DNA of 15,465 nt, taken from the NCBI GenBank assembly GCA_947625565.1, contig CANQOU010000017.1, forward strand, positions 1 to 15,465, given 5' to 3'. A model generated the notes under the pieces. It did not search any database and was not told the DNA's origin. It saw nothing but the letters and a program-made list of their open reading frames with translations. Of the stretch, positions 1-8,777 are shown piece by piece (the first letter of the stretch is position 1; the number at the start of each line of letters is the position of its first letter). This stretch comes from an uncultured Clostridia bacterium (GTDB lineage Bacteria; Bacillota; Clostridia; TANB77; CAG-508). The position numbers and the translations under genes were made by a program.

Positions 1-84
1 AAATTTTTCTTATGCAATCATTTATTTAATGTAAATTAATTTTATAAAATTGATTGTAAATATATTATACGAGGATAAAAAAAT

Positions 85-441
85 ATGAAGAAGAAAAAAA
101 GTTTAATTTATAGTTTTTACTATGCAGGTAGAGGAATTATTTCTGCATTAAAAGAAGAAAGAAATTTAAAAATTCATATAGGAATAATGTTATTAGTTAT
201 TTTAGTAGGATTTTATTTTAAAATAAGTATGGCAGAATGGATTATTTGTATTATATTATTTGGACTTGTTATTTCATTAGAACTTGTAAACACTGCAATA
301 GAAACAACAGTAGACATAGCAATGCCAGAAAAAAATGAAAAAGCCAAAATTGCAAAAGATGTATCAGCAGGAGCGGTTTTAGTTGCTGCAATTGTTTCAG
401 TAATTATAGGGCTAATGATTTTTATACCAAAAATCATGTAA
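85..441 (+). CDS. dgkA: Undecaprenol / diacylglycerol kinase (DgkA family)
   Basis: This is a 118-residue integral membrane lipid kinase. In Gram-positive bacteria the family uses ATP to phosphorylate undecaprenol, feeding the lipid carrier pool for peptidoglycan and other wall polymers. The family signature is visible: E66, N69, E73 and D77 in the ELVNTAIETTVD stretch, R26-N27 before the first membrane segment, and AKDVSAGAVL at 90-99. Three hydrophobic segments lie at about 32-47, 51-68 and 96-114, and the length is typical. A GAGGA ribosome binding site ends 9 bases before the ATG. In many Firmicutes the gene sits beside ybeY and era; here the next gene is a penicillin-binding protein, and the upstream neighbour is outside the window. 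The family is clear; the choice of undecaprenol over diacylglycerol as substrate is inferred from the Gram-positive setting. Confidence 0.93.
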   Translation: MKKKKSLIYSFYYAGRGIISALKEERNLKIHIGIMLLVILVGFYFKISMAEWIICIILFGLVISLELVNTAIETTVDIAMPEKNEKAKIAKDVSAGAVLVAAIVSVIIGLMIFIPKIM

Positions 442-514
442 CAAGAAGCTTATTAGTTGTAATAATATTAAATAAATTACGACACAAAATTTTATGAATT
501 TTTTGTGAATTTTA

Positions 515-543
515 TTGCTAAAATATAGCTAAAATGATATAGT
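515..543 (+). promoter_or_regulatory. Predicted sigma-A type promoter of the penicillin-binding protein gene
   Basis: TTGCTA (515-520) and TATAGT (538-543) are separated by 17 bases, and a TG at 535-536 makes an extended -10 (TGATATAGT). Transcription would start near 550, shortly before the ribosome binding site at 557-563. It would drive the penicillin-binding protein and probably the ABC transporter 20 bases after it. Prediction from sequence only. Confidence 0.6.
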
Positions 544-571
544 ATATGCGTAATATAAGGGGGATATGTAT

Positions 572-2581
572 ATGAACAAAAAATTAGTAGTATTTTTTAT
601 ACTTATTATCATTATAGCAGTTGTAGCAATTATTTTTTTGAACTTAAATTCTCAAGAAAAACCACAAGACGTATTAGATAAATATGTCGCTTTATTAAAT
701 GAAAAAAATTATGAAGAAATGTATCAACAAATAACAAAAGAATCACAACAAAAAATTTCACAAGAAGATTTTATAACTAGAAATAAAAATATTTACGAAG
801 GAATTGATGCAGTAGATATAAAAAATGAAATAAAAGAAGTAACAAAAGAAAATGACAGTACTAAAATTTCATATACACAAACAATGTCAACAGGAGCAGG
901 AAAAATAACATTAGAAAAAACAACAACATTAAAAAAAGAAGATAAGATATATAAAATAGAATGGGCATCAAGCCAAATTTTTCCACAATTACGAGAAACA
1001 GATAAAGTAAGAGTTTCTACGATTAAAGCAACAAGAGGAAAAATCACAGATAGAAATGGAGTTTCTTTAGCAGAAGATGGTAAGATTTCTTCTGTTGGAA
1101 TTGTACCAGGAAAACTAGGAGAAAATAGAGAAAATAATATTGCTCAAATTTCAAAACTAACAGGTGTATCAGAAGAATATATAAATACACAATTACAAGC
1201 ATCTTATGTAAAAGATGATACATTTGTGCCAATAAAGAAAGTAGCAATGAATGAAACAGAATTAAAAGAACAATTATTAAACATCCCAGGAGTAATGATA
1301 AATTCTATTGATGGAAGAGTATATCCATATGGTAAAGAAGCAGCACATATTACTGGATATGTTCAAGCAGTTAGCCAAGAGATTTTAGAGCAAAAAGCAG
1401 GTCAAGGATATAATAGTAATAGTGTTATTGGAAAATCAGGAATTGAAGCAACTTATGAAGAAGAAATAAGAGGAATAGATGGTGTCGAAATATATATTGT
1501 AGACGAAAATGGAAATAGAACATATGAAATTGCAAAACAAGATAAAAAAGACGGAAAAGATATCAAATTAACAATTGATATGGATATACAAAAACAAGCA
1601 TATAAAGAACTAGAAAAAGACAAAGGCTTTTTTGTAATCATGAATCCAGAAACAGGAGAAATGCTAGCTTTAGTTAGCACACCAACATTTGATGCAAATG
1701 ATTTTGTAGTTGGACTAACAAATAAAGAGTGGGAGGAATTAAATAATGATACAGCAAAACCACTATATACTCGATTTTTACAAAGTTATTGCCCAGGTTC
1801 AACATTTAAACCAATAACAGCAGGAATTGGTTTGACAAATAATATTATTAACGAAAATACAACTTATTCATATAATAATTTGAGTTGGCAAAAAGATAGT
1901 AGTTGGGGTGATTATCATGTAACTACTCTAACTGCATATTCAGGAAATAAGAATGTAACAAATGCACTAATTCATTCAGACAATATCTTTTTTGCACAAG
2001 CAGCATTAAATATTGGAAAAGATAAATATGTAGAAGGACTAAAAAAATTAGGTTTCCAAAAAGAAATTGATTTTCCTTTATCTGCAAGAAAATCTCAATT
2101 TTCAAATGGGGAAACAATTGAAAGAGAAATTAAATTAGCAGATACAGGATATGGTCAAGGAGATTTGCTAGTAAATCCAATACATATGGCATCTATTTAT
2201 TCAGCTTTTGCCAATGAAGGAAAAATGGTAAAACCATATTTATTATATGAAAATGAAAAAGTAGAATATGTAAATGAAAATGCTTTTTCAAAAGAAGCGG
2301 CATCCACTATAAAAAATGCACTTATTCAAGTAGTAGAAAATCCAAATGGAACAGCTAGTGACATGAAAATAAATGGATTAGAAATTGCAGGAAAAACAGG
2401 TACAGCAGAATTAAAGCAATCAAATGATGATAAAGAAAGTGGAACATTAGGATGGTTTGATTGTTTTACAACAAATAGAAAAGGTGGAGACTTACTTATA
2501 ATTGGTATGGTAGAAAATGTACAAAATAATAGTAGTGGAGGTAGCCACTATGTTATTCAAAAAATTAAAAACATATTATAA
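572..2581 (+). CDS. Class B penicillin-binding protein, MecA/PBP3 type (transpeptidase)
   Basis: This membrane-anchored D,D-transpeptidase cross-links peptidoglycan outside the cell. The start at 572 is preferred over the ATG at 566 because AAGGGGG (557-563) lies 8 bases before it and only 2 before 566; this gives 669 residues. From the N-terminus there is one signal anchor (about 6-24), an NTF2-like MecA N-terminal domain (about 30-140, ending in IEWASSQIFPQL), a dimerisation domain opening with RGKITDRNG at 155-163, and the transpeptidase domain. All three active-site motifs are intact: STFK with nucleophile Ser410 and Lys413, SDN at 469-471, and KTGT at 608-611. No glycosyltransferase domain is present, hence class B. 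Relatives with the MecA-type domain (Staphylococcus MecA, Enterococcus PBP5, Bacillus PBP3) often bind beta-lactams poorly; whether this one does cannot be read from sequence. It probably shares a transcript with the ABC transporter downstream. Confidence 0.93.
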   Translation: MNKKLVVFFILIIIIAVVAIIFLNLNSQEKPQDVLDKYVALLNEKNYEEMYQQITKESQQKISQEDFITRNKNIYEGIDAVDIKNEIKEVTKENDSTKISYTQTMSTGAGKITLEKTTTLKKEDKIYKIEWASSQIFPQLRETDKVRVSTIKATRGKITDRNGVSLAEDGKISSVGIVPGKLGENRENNIAQISKLTGVSEEYINTQLQASYVKDDTFVPIKKVAMNETELKEQLLNIPGVMINSIDGRVYPYGKEAAHITGYVQAVSQEILEQKAGQGYNSNSVIGKSGIEATYEEEIRGIDGVEIYIVDENGNRTYEIAKQDKKDGKDIKLTIDMDIQKQAYKELEKDKGFFVIMNPETGEMLALVSTPTFDANDFVVGLTNKEWEELNNDTAKPLYTRFLQSYCPGSTFKPITAGIGLTNNIINENTTYSYNNLSWQKDSSWGDYHVTTLTAYSGNKNVTNALIHSDNIFFAQAALNIGKDKYVEGLKKLGFQKEIDFPLSARKSQFSNGETIEREIKLADTGYGQGDLLVNPIHMASIYSAFANEGKMVKPYLLYENEKVEYVNENAFSKEAASTIKNALIQVVENPNGTASDMKINGLEIAGKTGTAELKQSNDDKESGTLGWFDCFTTNRKGGDLLIIGMVENVQNNSSGGSHYVIQKIKNIL

Positions 2582-2601
2582 TATAAACAAGGAGGAATGT
2601 A

Positions 2602-5211
2602 ATGTTAAAGCTAAAGAATATAACTAAAGATTATATTGCAGGAGATAGCATTGTACACGCTTTAAAAGGAATTAACATAGAATTTAGGAAAAGCGAATTT
2701 GTATCAATTCTAGGACAAAGTGGAGGAGGAAAAACAACATTATTAAATATTATAGGTGGTTTAGACAGATATACAAAAGGTGACTTGATTATAAATAATA
2801 AATCTACAAAGCAATTTAAGGATAAAGACTGGGATGCATATCGTAATTACTCTATTGGTTTTGTATTCCAAAGCTATAACTTAATTCCACACCAAACAGT
2901 ACTTGCAAATGTAGAACTAGCTCTTACTATTTCTGGAGTATCAAGAAAAGAGAGAAAAGAAAGAGCAATAAAAGCACTAGAAGATGTAGGACTAAAAGAG
3001 CAAATTAACAAAAAACCTAATCAATTATCAGGCGGACAAATGCAGAGAGTGGCAATTGCAAGAGCATTAGTAAACAATCCAGATATTATCTTAGCAGATG
3101 AACCAACAGGAGCATTAGACACACATACAAGTACGCAAATTATGGAGATATTAAAAGAAATATCAAAAGATAAACTAATTATTATGGTAACACATAACCC
3201 GGATTTAGCGGAAAAATATTCAACTAGAGTTGTTAAAATCTTAGATGGAAAAATAACAGATGACTCAAATCCATATACTAAGGAAGATGAAAAAGACGAA
3301 AATAATCAAGCAAAAACTGGTAGAACAGTTATGAAATTTTTTACAGCATTACGTTTGAGCTTAAATAACTTAATGACAAAAAAAGGAAGAACAATATTAA
3401 CTTCATTTGCTGGAAGTATTGGAATTATTGGAATTGCTTTAATTTTGGCAATTTCAACAGGGGTTAATAATTATATTCGAAAAGTAGAAGAAGATACATT
3501 ATCATCTTATCCAATTACTATTGAAAAATCAACAATAGATATGGCTAGTATGATGGAAGTTATGATGGGAGAATTAGAATCAGACGGAGAATCTGAAGAA
3601 GGAAAAATTCGCTCAGCAGATATTATGAACAAAATGATAGCTACACTTTCTAACAAGAGAGAGAATAATAACCTAACAGAATTGAAAAAATATTTAGAAG
3701 AAGAAAATAACCCTATAAAAGAAAACAGTAATGCAATTAAATATGGATATTCTTTAAATATCAATTTATACAAAGAAGATACAACTAACGGAATTGTAAA
3801 AGTTAATCCAAGTACAGTTATGAATTCTATGGGAATGGGAGACATTATGGAGGCACAAGCTAATAATCAGTGGGCAGATATGATGGGAAGTAGCTCTGTA
3901 ATGGTATCAAACACAGATGTATGGACAGAGCTTTTAGATAATGAAGAATTAGTACATTCACAATATGACTTAATAGCAGGAACTTGGCCAAAAAAATATA
4001 ATGAAGTAGTTTTAATTGTAGGAAAAGACAATGAAATTAGTGACTATACTTTATACTCTCTAGGTTTAAAAGATCAAGAAGAATTAAAGAAAAAATGGCA
4101 AGCAATTCAAAAAGGAGAAACAGTAGAAGATGAGGAACAAACAACTTATACTTATGAAGATTTATTAAATTTATCATATAAGTTAGTTTTAAATACAGAT
4201 TATTATGAAAAACAAAATGGAATATGGCTAGATAAAAGTGATAATGAAGAATATTTGAAAGAAAAAATACAAAATGCAGAGAGTATTAAAATAGTTGGTA
4301 TCATAAAGCAAAATGACCAAAGCGTAGCAACAAATTTACAAGGAATGGTAGGTTATACTAAAGAGCTAAAAGAATATGTAATAAATAAATCAAATGAACA
4401 AGAAATTGTAAAAGAACAAAAAGATAATCCAGAACTAAACATTTTTTCAGGATTAAAATTCCCAACAGAGGAAGAAAACCAAAACTTTAACTATAACCAA
4501 TTACCAGAAGAACAAAAACTTGCCATAAGTAAATTAAGTGCAGAAGAAATTGCTAAAATGATGGAAAACTATACACAAAATCAAGATTCAAGCTATGAGA
4601 AAAATTTAGAAAAACTGAGTGCTATAGATTTAACTACACCAACAACTATTAGCATATATCCAAAAGATTTTGAATCAAAAGATGTTATTACAACTGAAAT
4701 TGAAAACTATAACACAAAACAAAGAGACGAAGGTAAAGAAGAAAATGTAATCAACTATACAGATGTGATAGGGGTTATGATGAAATCTGTTAGTCAAATT
4801 ATAAATACAATTAGTTATGTATTGATTGCATTTGTTGCTATATCATTGATTGTTTCTAGTATAATGATTGGAATAATAACATATATTTCTGTACTAGAAA
4901 GAACAAAAGAAATAGGAATATTAAGAGCAATCGGTGCATCTAAAAAAGATGTTTCAAGAGTATTTAATGCAGAAACATTTATAATTGGACTTATATCAGG
5001 CTTGCTTGGAATTGGAATAACTGTGCTATTAACAATACCAATAAACAGTATTATATATAAAGTAACAAATGTTATGGTACACGCAATGGTGCCACCTGTT
5101 GCAGGAGTTATTTTAGTAGTAATTAGTATGGTATTAACAATTATTGCAGGACTTATTCCTTCAAAAATGGCAAGCAAAAAAGACCCAGTAGAAGCATTAA
5201 GAACAGAATAG
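2602..5211 (+). CDS. MacB-like ABC transporter, ATPase fused to FtsX-type permease
   Basis: This 869-residue protein carries a nucleotide-binding domain and a permease in one chain. The ATPase (about 1-225) has Walker A GQSGGGKTT with K44, Q-loop Q90, signature LSGGQ at 142-146, Walker B ILADE with catalytic E167, and H-loop H198. An acidic linker (about 222-240) leads to one membrane helix (266-287), a large extracytoplasmic domain (about 290-735), and three C-terminal helices (about 737-762, 793-815, 830-852). The LERTKEIGILRAIGASKKDV stretch and the ending DPVEALRTE are typical of FtsX/MacB permeases. Such four-helix proteins act as dimers and usually work as mechanotransmitters or exporters rather than importers. 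AAGGAGG lies 6 bases before the ATG. The outer domain is glutamate-, asparagine- and locally methionine-rich. The substrate is unknown; export of a peptide or drug, or an envelope role alongside the penicillin-binding protein, are guesses. Confidence 0.9.
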   Translation: MLKLKNITKDYIAGDSIVHALKGINIEFRKSEFVSILGQSGGGKTTLLNIIGGLDRYTKGDLIINNKSTKQFKDKDWDAYRNYSIGFVFQSYNLIPHQTVLANVELALTISGVSRKERKERAIKALEDVGLKEQINKKPNQLSGGQMQRVAIARALVNNPDIILADEPTGALDTHTSTQIMEILKEISKDKLIIMVTHNPDLAEKYSTRVVKILDGKITDDSNPYTKEDEKDENNQAKTGRTVMKFFTALRLSLNNLMTKKGRTILTSFAGSIGIIGIALILAISTGVNNYIRKVEEDTLSSYPITIEKSTIDMASMMEVMMGELESDGESEEGKIRSADIMNKMIATLSNKRENNNLTELKKYLEEENNPIKENSNAIKYGYSLNINLYKEDTTNGIVKVNPSTVMNSMGMGDIMEAQANNQWADMMGSSSVMVSNTDVWTELLDNEELVHSQYDLIAGTWPKKYNEVVLIVGKDNEISDYTLYSLGLKDQEELKKKWQAIQKGETVEDEEQTTYTYEDLLNLSYKLVLNTDYYEKQNGIWLDKSDNEEYLKEKIQNAESIKIVGIIKQNDQSVATNLQGMVGYTKELKEYVINKSNEQEIVKEQKDNPELNIFSGLKFPTEEENQNFNYNQLPEEQKLAISKLSAEEIAKMMENYTQNQDSSYEKNLEKLSAIDLTTPTTISIYPKDFESKDVITTEIENYNTKQRDEGKEENVINYTDVIGVMMKSVSQIINTISYVLIAFVAISLIVSSIMIGIITYISVLERTKEIGILRAIGASKKDVSRVFNAETFIIGLISGLLGIGITVLLTIPINSIIYKVTNVMVHAMVPPVAGVILVVISMVLTIIAGLIPSKMASKKDPVEALRTE

Positions 5212-5217
5212 AACATG

Positions 5218-5250
5218 AAGAGGAACTCTAAAAGAGATCCTCTTTATTTA
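5218..5250 (+). terminator. Hairpin terminator after the ABC transporter gene
   Basis: AAGAGGA (5218-5224) pairs with TCCTCTT (5238-5244). Inside, after one A-A mismatch, CTCT pairs with AGAG around an AAA loop. The run that follows (TATTTA) is a weak T-tract, so termination may be incomplete. A new predicted promoter starts 23 bases further on. Confidence 0.7.
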
Positions 5251-5272
5251 CACAAAAAATAAACATAAAGTA

Positions 5273-5301
5273 TTTACAAAACATAAAAAGTATGATATAC
5301 T
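5273..5301 (+). promoter_or_regulatory. Predicted promoter of the TelA-like gene
   Basis: TTTACA (5273-5278) and TATACT (5296-5301) are 17 bases apart, with TG at 5293-5294 giving an extended -10 (TGATATACT). The in-frame ATG at 5292 lies inside this -10 region, which argues that translation starts at the later ATG (5337). Prediction from sequence. Confidence 0.65.
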
Positions 5302-5336
5302 CCAACTATAAAAATAAAACGGGAGTGAAGTTTAAA

Positions 5337-6326
5337 ATGAAAGAATTAAATCTACAAAAACAAATGAAGATAAATTTAAAAGAACAAGTTAAAGAAGAAT
5401 TAAAATCATTATCAAGTAAAGTTCCAAATTATGAAGAACTATCTTTAATGGAAAAGGCAATGGTAGAAAAATATATAGAACAAATAGACTTATCAAATCC
5501 AGAATCAATAGATAAATTGGGAGAAAAAACTTCAGAAGATATTTATCAAGAATTAAATGAATTATTTAATATGATACAAACACATAATAATGCTGTTGAA
5601 AATATGTTTGTTGGAACAATGATTAAAATTGATGAAAATACAAAACTTAGAAAAACATCAGAAAAAAGTTTCATACAACAATTTAAAGAAGCACCATTAG
5701 TAGCATTTGCAAAATTTAAAAGTACAGCTAAAAAGACAACTATGGGTGATAAAAGAACAGAACTATTAAAAAGTGTTGAAGAATTAAAAGAAAAAGTAGA
5801 AGAAATTAGAGATGAAGCAAAATCAAATACTAAGATTTTGGAAAAAATGTTACAAAATTCAAAAGAAGAATATTCAAATATTCAATGTCAAATAATTGCT
5901 TTAGAAACAATAAAAAAACAAATAAATAATGGGCAAAAAGAAAGAAAATCAGAGCAAAAAACTTTTAACCAAATAGAAGAGAAATTGCAATTATTAGGAA
6001 TAGAAGAAAAAATTGAGAGAAAAATAGAAGAATGTAAAAACGCAAGTATAAACATAGCTGACAAAACAATAATGATAAGATTACTAATTCAAAATAATGA
6101 AAAATGTATAAGTAAATATGAAGAAGATATATTAGTTTTTTTACCAAAATTAACACAAAATGTTATAACTTCAGAAGCTAATGATTCTTTAACACAAGAT
6201 ATAGAAATATGTGATGTAGTAACTGAAAAATTAAATACAAAAAATATCAATTTTAAAGAAGAAGAAAAAAATGAACCAGAAAAAGTAAATGAAGATATGG
6301 TAAAAGTAGTTACAAGCAATGTATAA
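5337..6326 (+). CDS. Divergent TelA-like (toxic anion resistance family) coiled-coil protein
   Basis: This is a 329-residue, highly charged soluble protein with no signal peptide or membrane segment. The start at 5337 is chosen because the upstream in-frame ATG at 5292 falls in the predicted -10 box, and because GGGAG (5321-5325) lies ahead of 5337 (spacing 11, somewhat long). Long helical coiled-coil segments run from about 137 to 235. The stretch IRLLIQNNEKCISKYEEDILVFLP (split here as IRLLIQNNE at 247-255 and FLP at 268-270) resembles the C-terminal core of TelA/KlaA proteins, which typically read as IRLIQ-NN followed by a helix and an IP motif. The coiled coil ahead of it fits the same family. 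The last 30 or so residues are an acidic tail. TelA proteins are linked to tellurite and envelope stress resistance, but their biochemistry is unknown. It stands alone here with its own promoter, without ter or xpaC neighbours. The gene is certainly real; the family is a recognition from memory. Confidence 0.6.
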   Translation: MKELNLQKQMKINLKEQVKEELKSLSSKVPNYEELSLMEKAMVEKYIEQIDLSNPESIDKLGEKTSEDIYQELNELFNMIQTHNNAVENMFVGTMIKIDENTKLRKTSEKSFIQQFKEAPLVAFAKFKSTAKKTTMGDKRTELLKSVEELKEKVEEIRDEAKSNTKILEKMLQNSKEEYSNIQCQIIALETIKKQINNGQKERKSEQKTFNQIEEKLQLLGIEEKIERKIEECKNASINIADKTIMIRLLIQNNEKCISKYEEDILVFLPKLTQNVITSEANDSLTQDIEICDVVTEKLNTKNINFKEEEKNEPEKVNEDMVKVVTSNV

Positions 6327-6362
6327 AATATAGAAAAAAATAAAAATAAAGATAAAAAAATC

Positions 6363-6391
6363 TTGCTTATCGTCGAAAAATATAATATAAT
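6363..6391 (+). promoter_or_regulatory. Predicted promoter of the purM-purL-purB-purD cluster
   Basis: TTGCTT (6363-6368) and a consensus TATAAT (6386-6391) are 17 bases apart. An earlier TATAAT at 6381-6386 would leave a spacer of only 12 and is less likely. Transcription would start near 6398, leaving a leader of about 30 bases, too short for a purine riboswitch. No clear PurR box pair was found. Confidence 0.6.
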
Positions 6392-6430
6392 AAATATGCA
6401 CTTCACTTTAAAAGAAAGGATGAAAAAATT

Positions 6431-7468
6431 ATGGAAAAAAGTTTTAGCGAAAGCTACAAACAAGCAGGAGTAGACGTAACAGCAGGATATAAATCAGTAG
6501 AACTAATGAAAGAAGCAGTAAAAAGCACATACAATAAATCAGTCATATCAGACCTAGGTGGGTTTGGTGGACTTTTCGCACCAGATATTCATGGAATGAA
6601 AGAACCAATTTTAGTTTCAGGTACAGATGGAGTAGGTACCAAATTAAAATTGGCTTTTTTGATGGACAAACACGATACAATAGGACAAGACTGTGTAGCA
6701 ATGTGTGTTAATGATGTTATATGTTGTGGAGCAAAACCACTATTTTTCTTAGACTATATGGCACTAGGAAAAAATGTACCAGAAGTTGTAGCAACTATTG
6801 TAAAAGGTGTTGCAGACGGATGTAATCTAGCAGGATGCAGCTTAATTGGTGGAGAAACTGCAGAAATGCCAGGATTTTATAAAGAAGGAGAATATGATTT
6901 AGCAGGATTTAATGTTGGAATTGTTGACAAAGAAAAAATCATAGATAGTAATACTATTGAAATTGGAGACAAAGTAATAGGTATTGCATCATCAGGTGTT
7001 CATTCAAATGGATTTTCATTAGTAAGAAAAATTTTCAATATAAATGAAGAAACAGTAAATAAATATTACGAAGAACTAGGAATGACTTTAGGAGAATGTT
7101 TATTAACACCTACAAGAATATATGTAAAACCAGTTTTAGAATTATTGGATAAAATACAAGTTAAAGGAATATCACATATTACAGGTGGTGGATTTTATGA
7201 AAATATGCCACGCATGCTAAGAGATGGTGTAGCATTAAATATTTACAAAAATTCATATCCAATATTACCAATATTTAATTTAATTCAAAAAACAGGAAAT
7301 ATTCCTGAAAGAGATATGTATAACACATTTAATATGGGAATTGGAATGGCAATCATTGTAAAAAAAGAAGATGTAGATAGTACAATCAAAATTTTAAATT
7401 CATATGGAGAAAAAGCATATGAAATTGGAGAAGTCGTAGAAGGAAATAAAGAGATAAATATTATGTAG
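6431..7468 (+). CDS. purM: Phosphoribosylformylglycinamidine cyclo-ligase (AIR synthetase)
   Basis: PurM closes the imidazole ring: FGAM plus ATP gives aminoimidazole ribotide, step five of cytosolic purine synthesis. The 345-residue length is normal. Family landmarks are intact: the N-terminal SYKQAGVD, the nucleotide-binding [10 protein letters not shown] at 66-75, [11 protein letters not shown] at 140-150, and [14 protein letters not shown] at about 184-197. AAAGGA (6415-6420) lies 10 bases before the ATG. It is the first gene after the predicted purine promoter, and its stop codon overlaps the ribosome binding site of purL, so the two are very likely co-transcribed and translationally linked. 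Confidence 0.97.
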   Translation: MEKSFSESYKQAGVDVTAGYKSVELMKEAVKSTYNKSVISDLGGFGGLFAPDIHGMKEPILVSGTDGVGTKLKLAFLMDKHDTIGQDCVAMCVNDVICCGAKPLFFLDYMALGKNVPEVVATIVKGVADGCNLAGCSLIGGETAEMPGFYKEGEYDLAGFNVGIVDKEKIIDSNTIEIGDKVIGIASSGVHSNGFSLVRKIFNINEETVNKYYEELGMTLGECLLTPTRIYVKPVLELLDKIQVKGISHITGGGFYENMPRMLRDGVALNIYKNSYPILPIFNLIQKTGNIPERDMYNTFNMGIGMAIIVKKEDVDSTIKILNSYGEKAYEIGEVVEGNKEINIM

Positions 7469-7478
7469 GAGGAAGTTT

Positions 7479-8777
7479 ATGGAAGTAAAAAGAATCTATG
7501 TAAAAAAGAAAAAAGGATTTGAGGTTGAAGCAAAAGGTTTACTATCAGATATAAAAGAAAACTTGTTAATTAAACAACTAGAAAATATCATAATATTAAA
7601 CAGATATGATGTAACAGGAATAACAGAAGAAAATTTCAAAAAAGCTAAATATACTATTTTTTCAGAGCCACAAGTAGATGAGACATATGAAGAAATGTAT
7701 CCTTTTTCAGAAAAAGATAACATATTTGGAGTTGAATTTTTACCTGGACAATTTGACCAAAGAGCAAATTCATTAGAAGAATGTTTGCAAATTGTAGCAG
7801 ATGGAAATAGACCAATTGCCAAATCTGCAAAAATATATATATTACAAGGAAATTTAACAAAAGAAGAAGTTGAAAAAATAAAAAAATATATTATAAATCC
7901 AGTAGATTCTAGAGAATGTAACCTAGAAAAACCAGGAAATCTAGAACAAAAAATGGAAGAACCAGAAGATGTAGCAATTATCGAAGGATTTACAACTATG
8001 ACAGATGAAGATGCAGAAAAATTCTATAAAAAATATGGATTTGCTATGGACTTAGCAGATTTAAAATTCTGCCAAGCATATTTTCGTGATACAGAAAAAA
8101 GAGACCCAACTATGACTGAAATGAAAATGATTGATACATATTGGTCAGACCATTGTAGACATACAACATTTTTAACAAAATTAGAAATATTAGACATTAA
8201 ATGGGACTTGTTAAAAAATATATATGAGCAATATCTAAAAGGCAGAAATATGATATATGAAAATCGCAAGGCAAAAGATATTTGCTTAATGGATATTGCA
8301 ACAATTGCAGTAAAAGAACTAAAAAAAGCAGGATATTTAACTAATTTAGACGAATCAGAAGAAATAAATGCTTGTAGTTTTAAAGCAGAAATTTTAGTTG
8401 ACGGAAAACCAGAAGAATATTTAATAATGTTTAAAAATGAAACACATAACCATCCAACAGAAATAGAACCATTTGGTGGAGCTGCAACTTGTTTAGGTGG
8501 AGCAATTCGTGACCCATTATCAGGAAGAGTATATGTATATCAAGCAATGAGAGTAACAGGATGTGGAGACCCAAGAAAAACAGTTGCAGAAACGCTTCCA
8601 AATAAATTACCACAGAGGAAACTAACAAATGAAGCTGCAAGAGGATATAGTTCATATGGAAACCAGATAGGATTAGCAACACGGACAAGTAGTAGAGCTA
8701 TATCATCCAAGATATGTTGCAAAAAGATTAGAAATTGGTGCATTAGTCGGAGCTGCACCAAAAGAAAATGTTGTTAG
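7479..8777 (+). CDS. purL: PurL, N-terminal part (PurS-like region and first synthetase half)
   Basis: This is the first open segment of the split gene, 432 codons, of which about 401 are genuine. It holds GVEFLPGQFDQRANS, typical of large PurL, then YWSDHCRHTTF (221-231) with the conserved catalytic-region histidine, and NETHNHPTEIEPFGGAATC (His at about 323), part of the ATP and metal site. The last 31 or so residues, after GNQIGLAT, are out-of-frame sequence ending at TAG 8775-8777. Alone it lacks half the synthetase fold and the glutaminase and should not be active. Confidence 0.85.
   Translation: MEVKRIYVKKKKGFEVEAKGLLSDIKENLLIKQLENIIILNRYDVTGITEENFKKAKYTIFSEPQVDETYEEMYPFSEKDNIFGVEFLPGQFDQRANSLEECLQIVADGNRPIAKSAKIYILQGNLTKEEVEKIKKYIINPVDSRECNLEKPGNLEQKMEEPEDVAIIEGFTTMTDEDAEKFYKKYGFAMDLADLKFCQAYFRDTEKRDPTMTEMKMIDTYWSDHCRHTTFLTKLEILDIKWDLLKNIYEQYLKGRNMIYENRKAKDICLMDIATIAVKELKKAGYLTNLDESEEINACSFKAEILVDGKPEEYLIMFKNETHNHPTEIEPFGGAATCLGGAIRDPLSGRVYVYQAMRVTGCGDPRKTVAETLPNKLPQRKLTNEAARGYSSYGNQIGLATRTSSRAISSKICCKKIRNWCISRSCTKRKCC
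8682..8682 (+). other. purL: Frameshift point in purL: one extra C
   Basis: The local sequence reads GCA ACA C GGA CAA GTA GTA. Without C8682 it encodes A-T-G-Q-V-V, matching the expected PurL sequence after YGNQIGL. With it, the frame reads CGG ACA AGT AGT and diverges from the family at once. The site is not a homopolymer. Confidence 0.88.

Noticed and set aside
61..70. TATTAT as the -10 of a dgkA promoter
   Set aside because: The start would fall within the ribosome binding site, and no -35 box is correctly spaced.
483..507. Inverted repeat CACAAAA / TTTTGTG after dgkA as a terminator
   Set aside because: Seven AT-rich pairs around an 11-base loop with no clean T-tract; it is weak and could arise from base composition alone.
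4815..5216. Minus-strand open frame of 133 codons
   Set aside because: It lies wholly opposite the well-supported permease domain and has no recognisable motif or ribosome binding site.
6348..6364. AAGAT / ATCTT hairpin before purM
   Set aside because: Only five AT-rich pairs, no T-tract, and it overlaps the predicted -35 box.
6369..6381. Possible PurR box between the purM -35 and -10
   Set aside because: About 9 of 13 positions fit the Gram-positive PurR box, but the CCGAAC core is broken and no second box is present.
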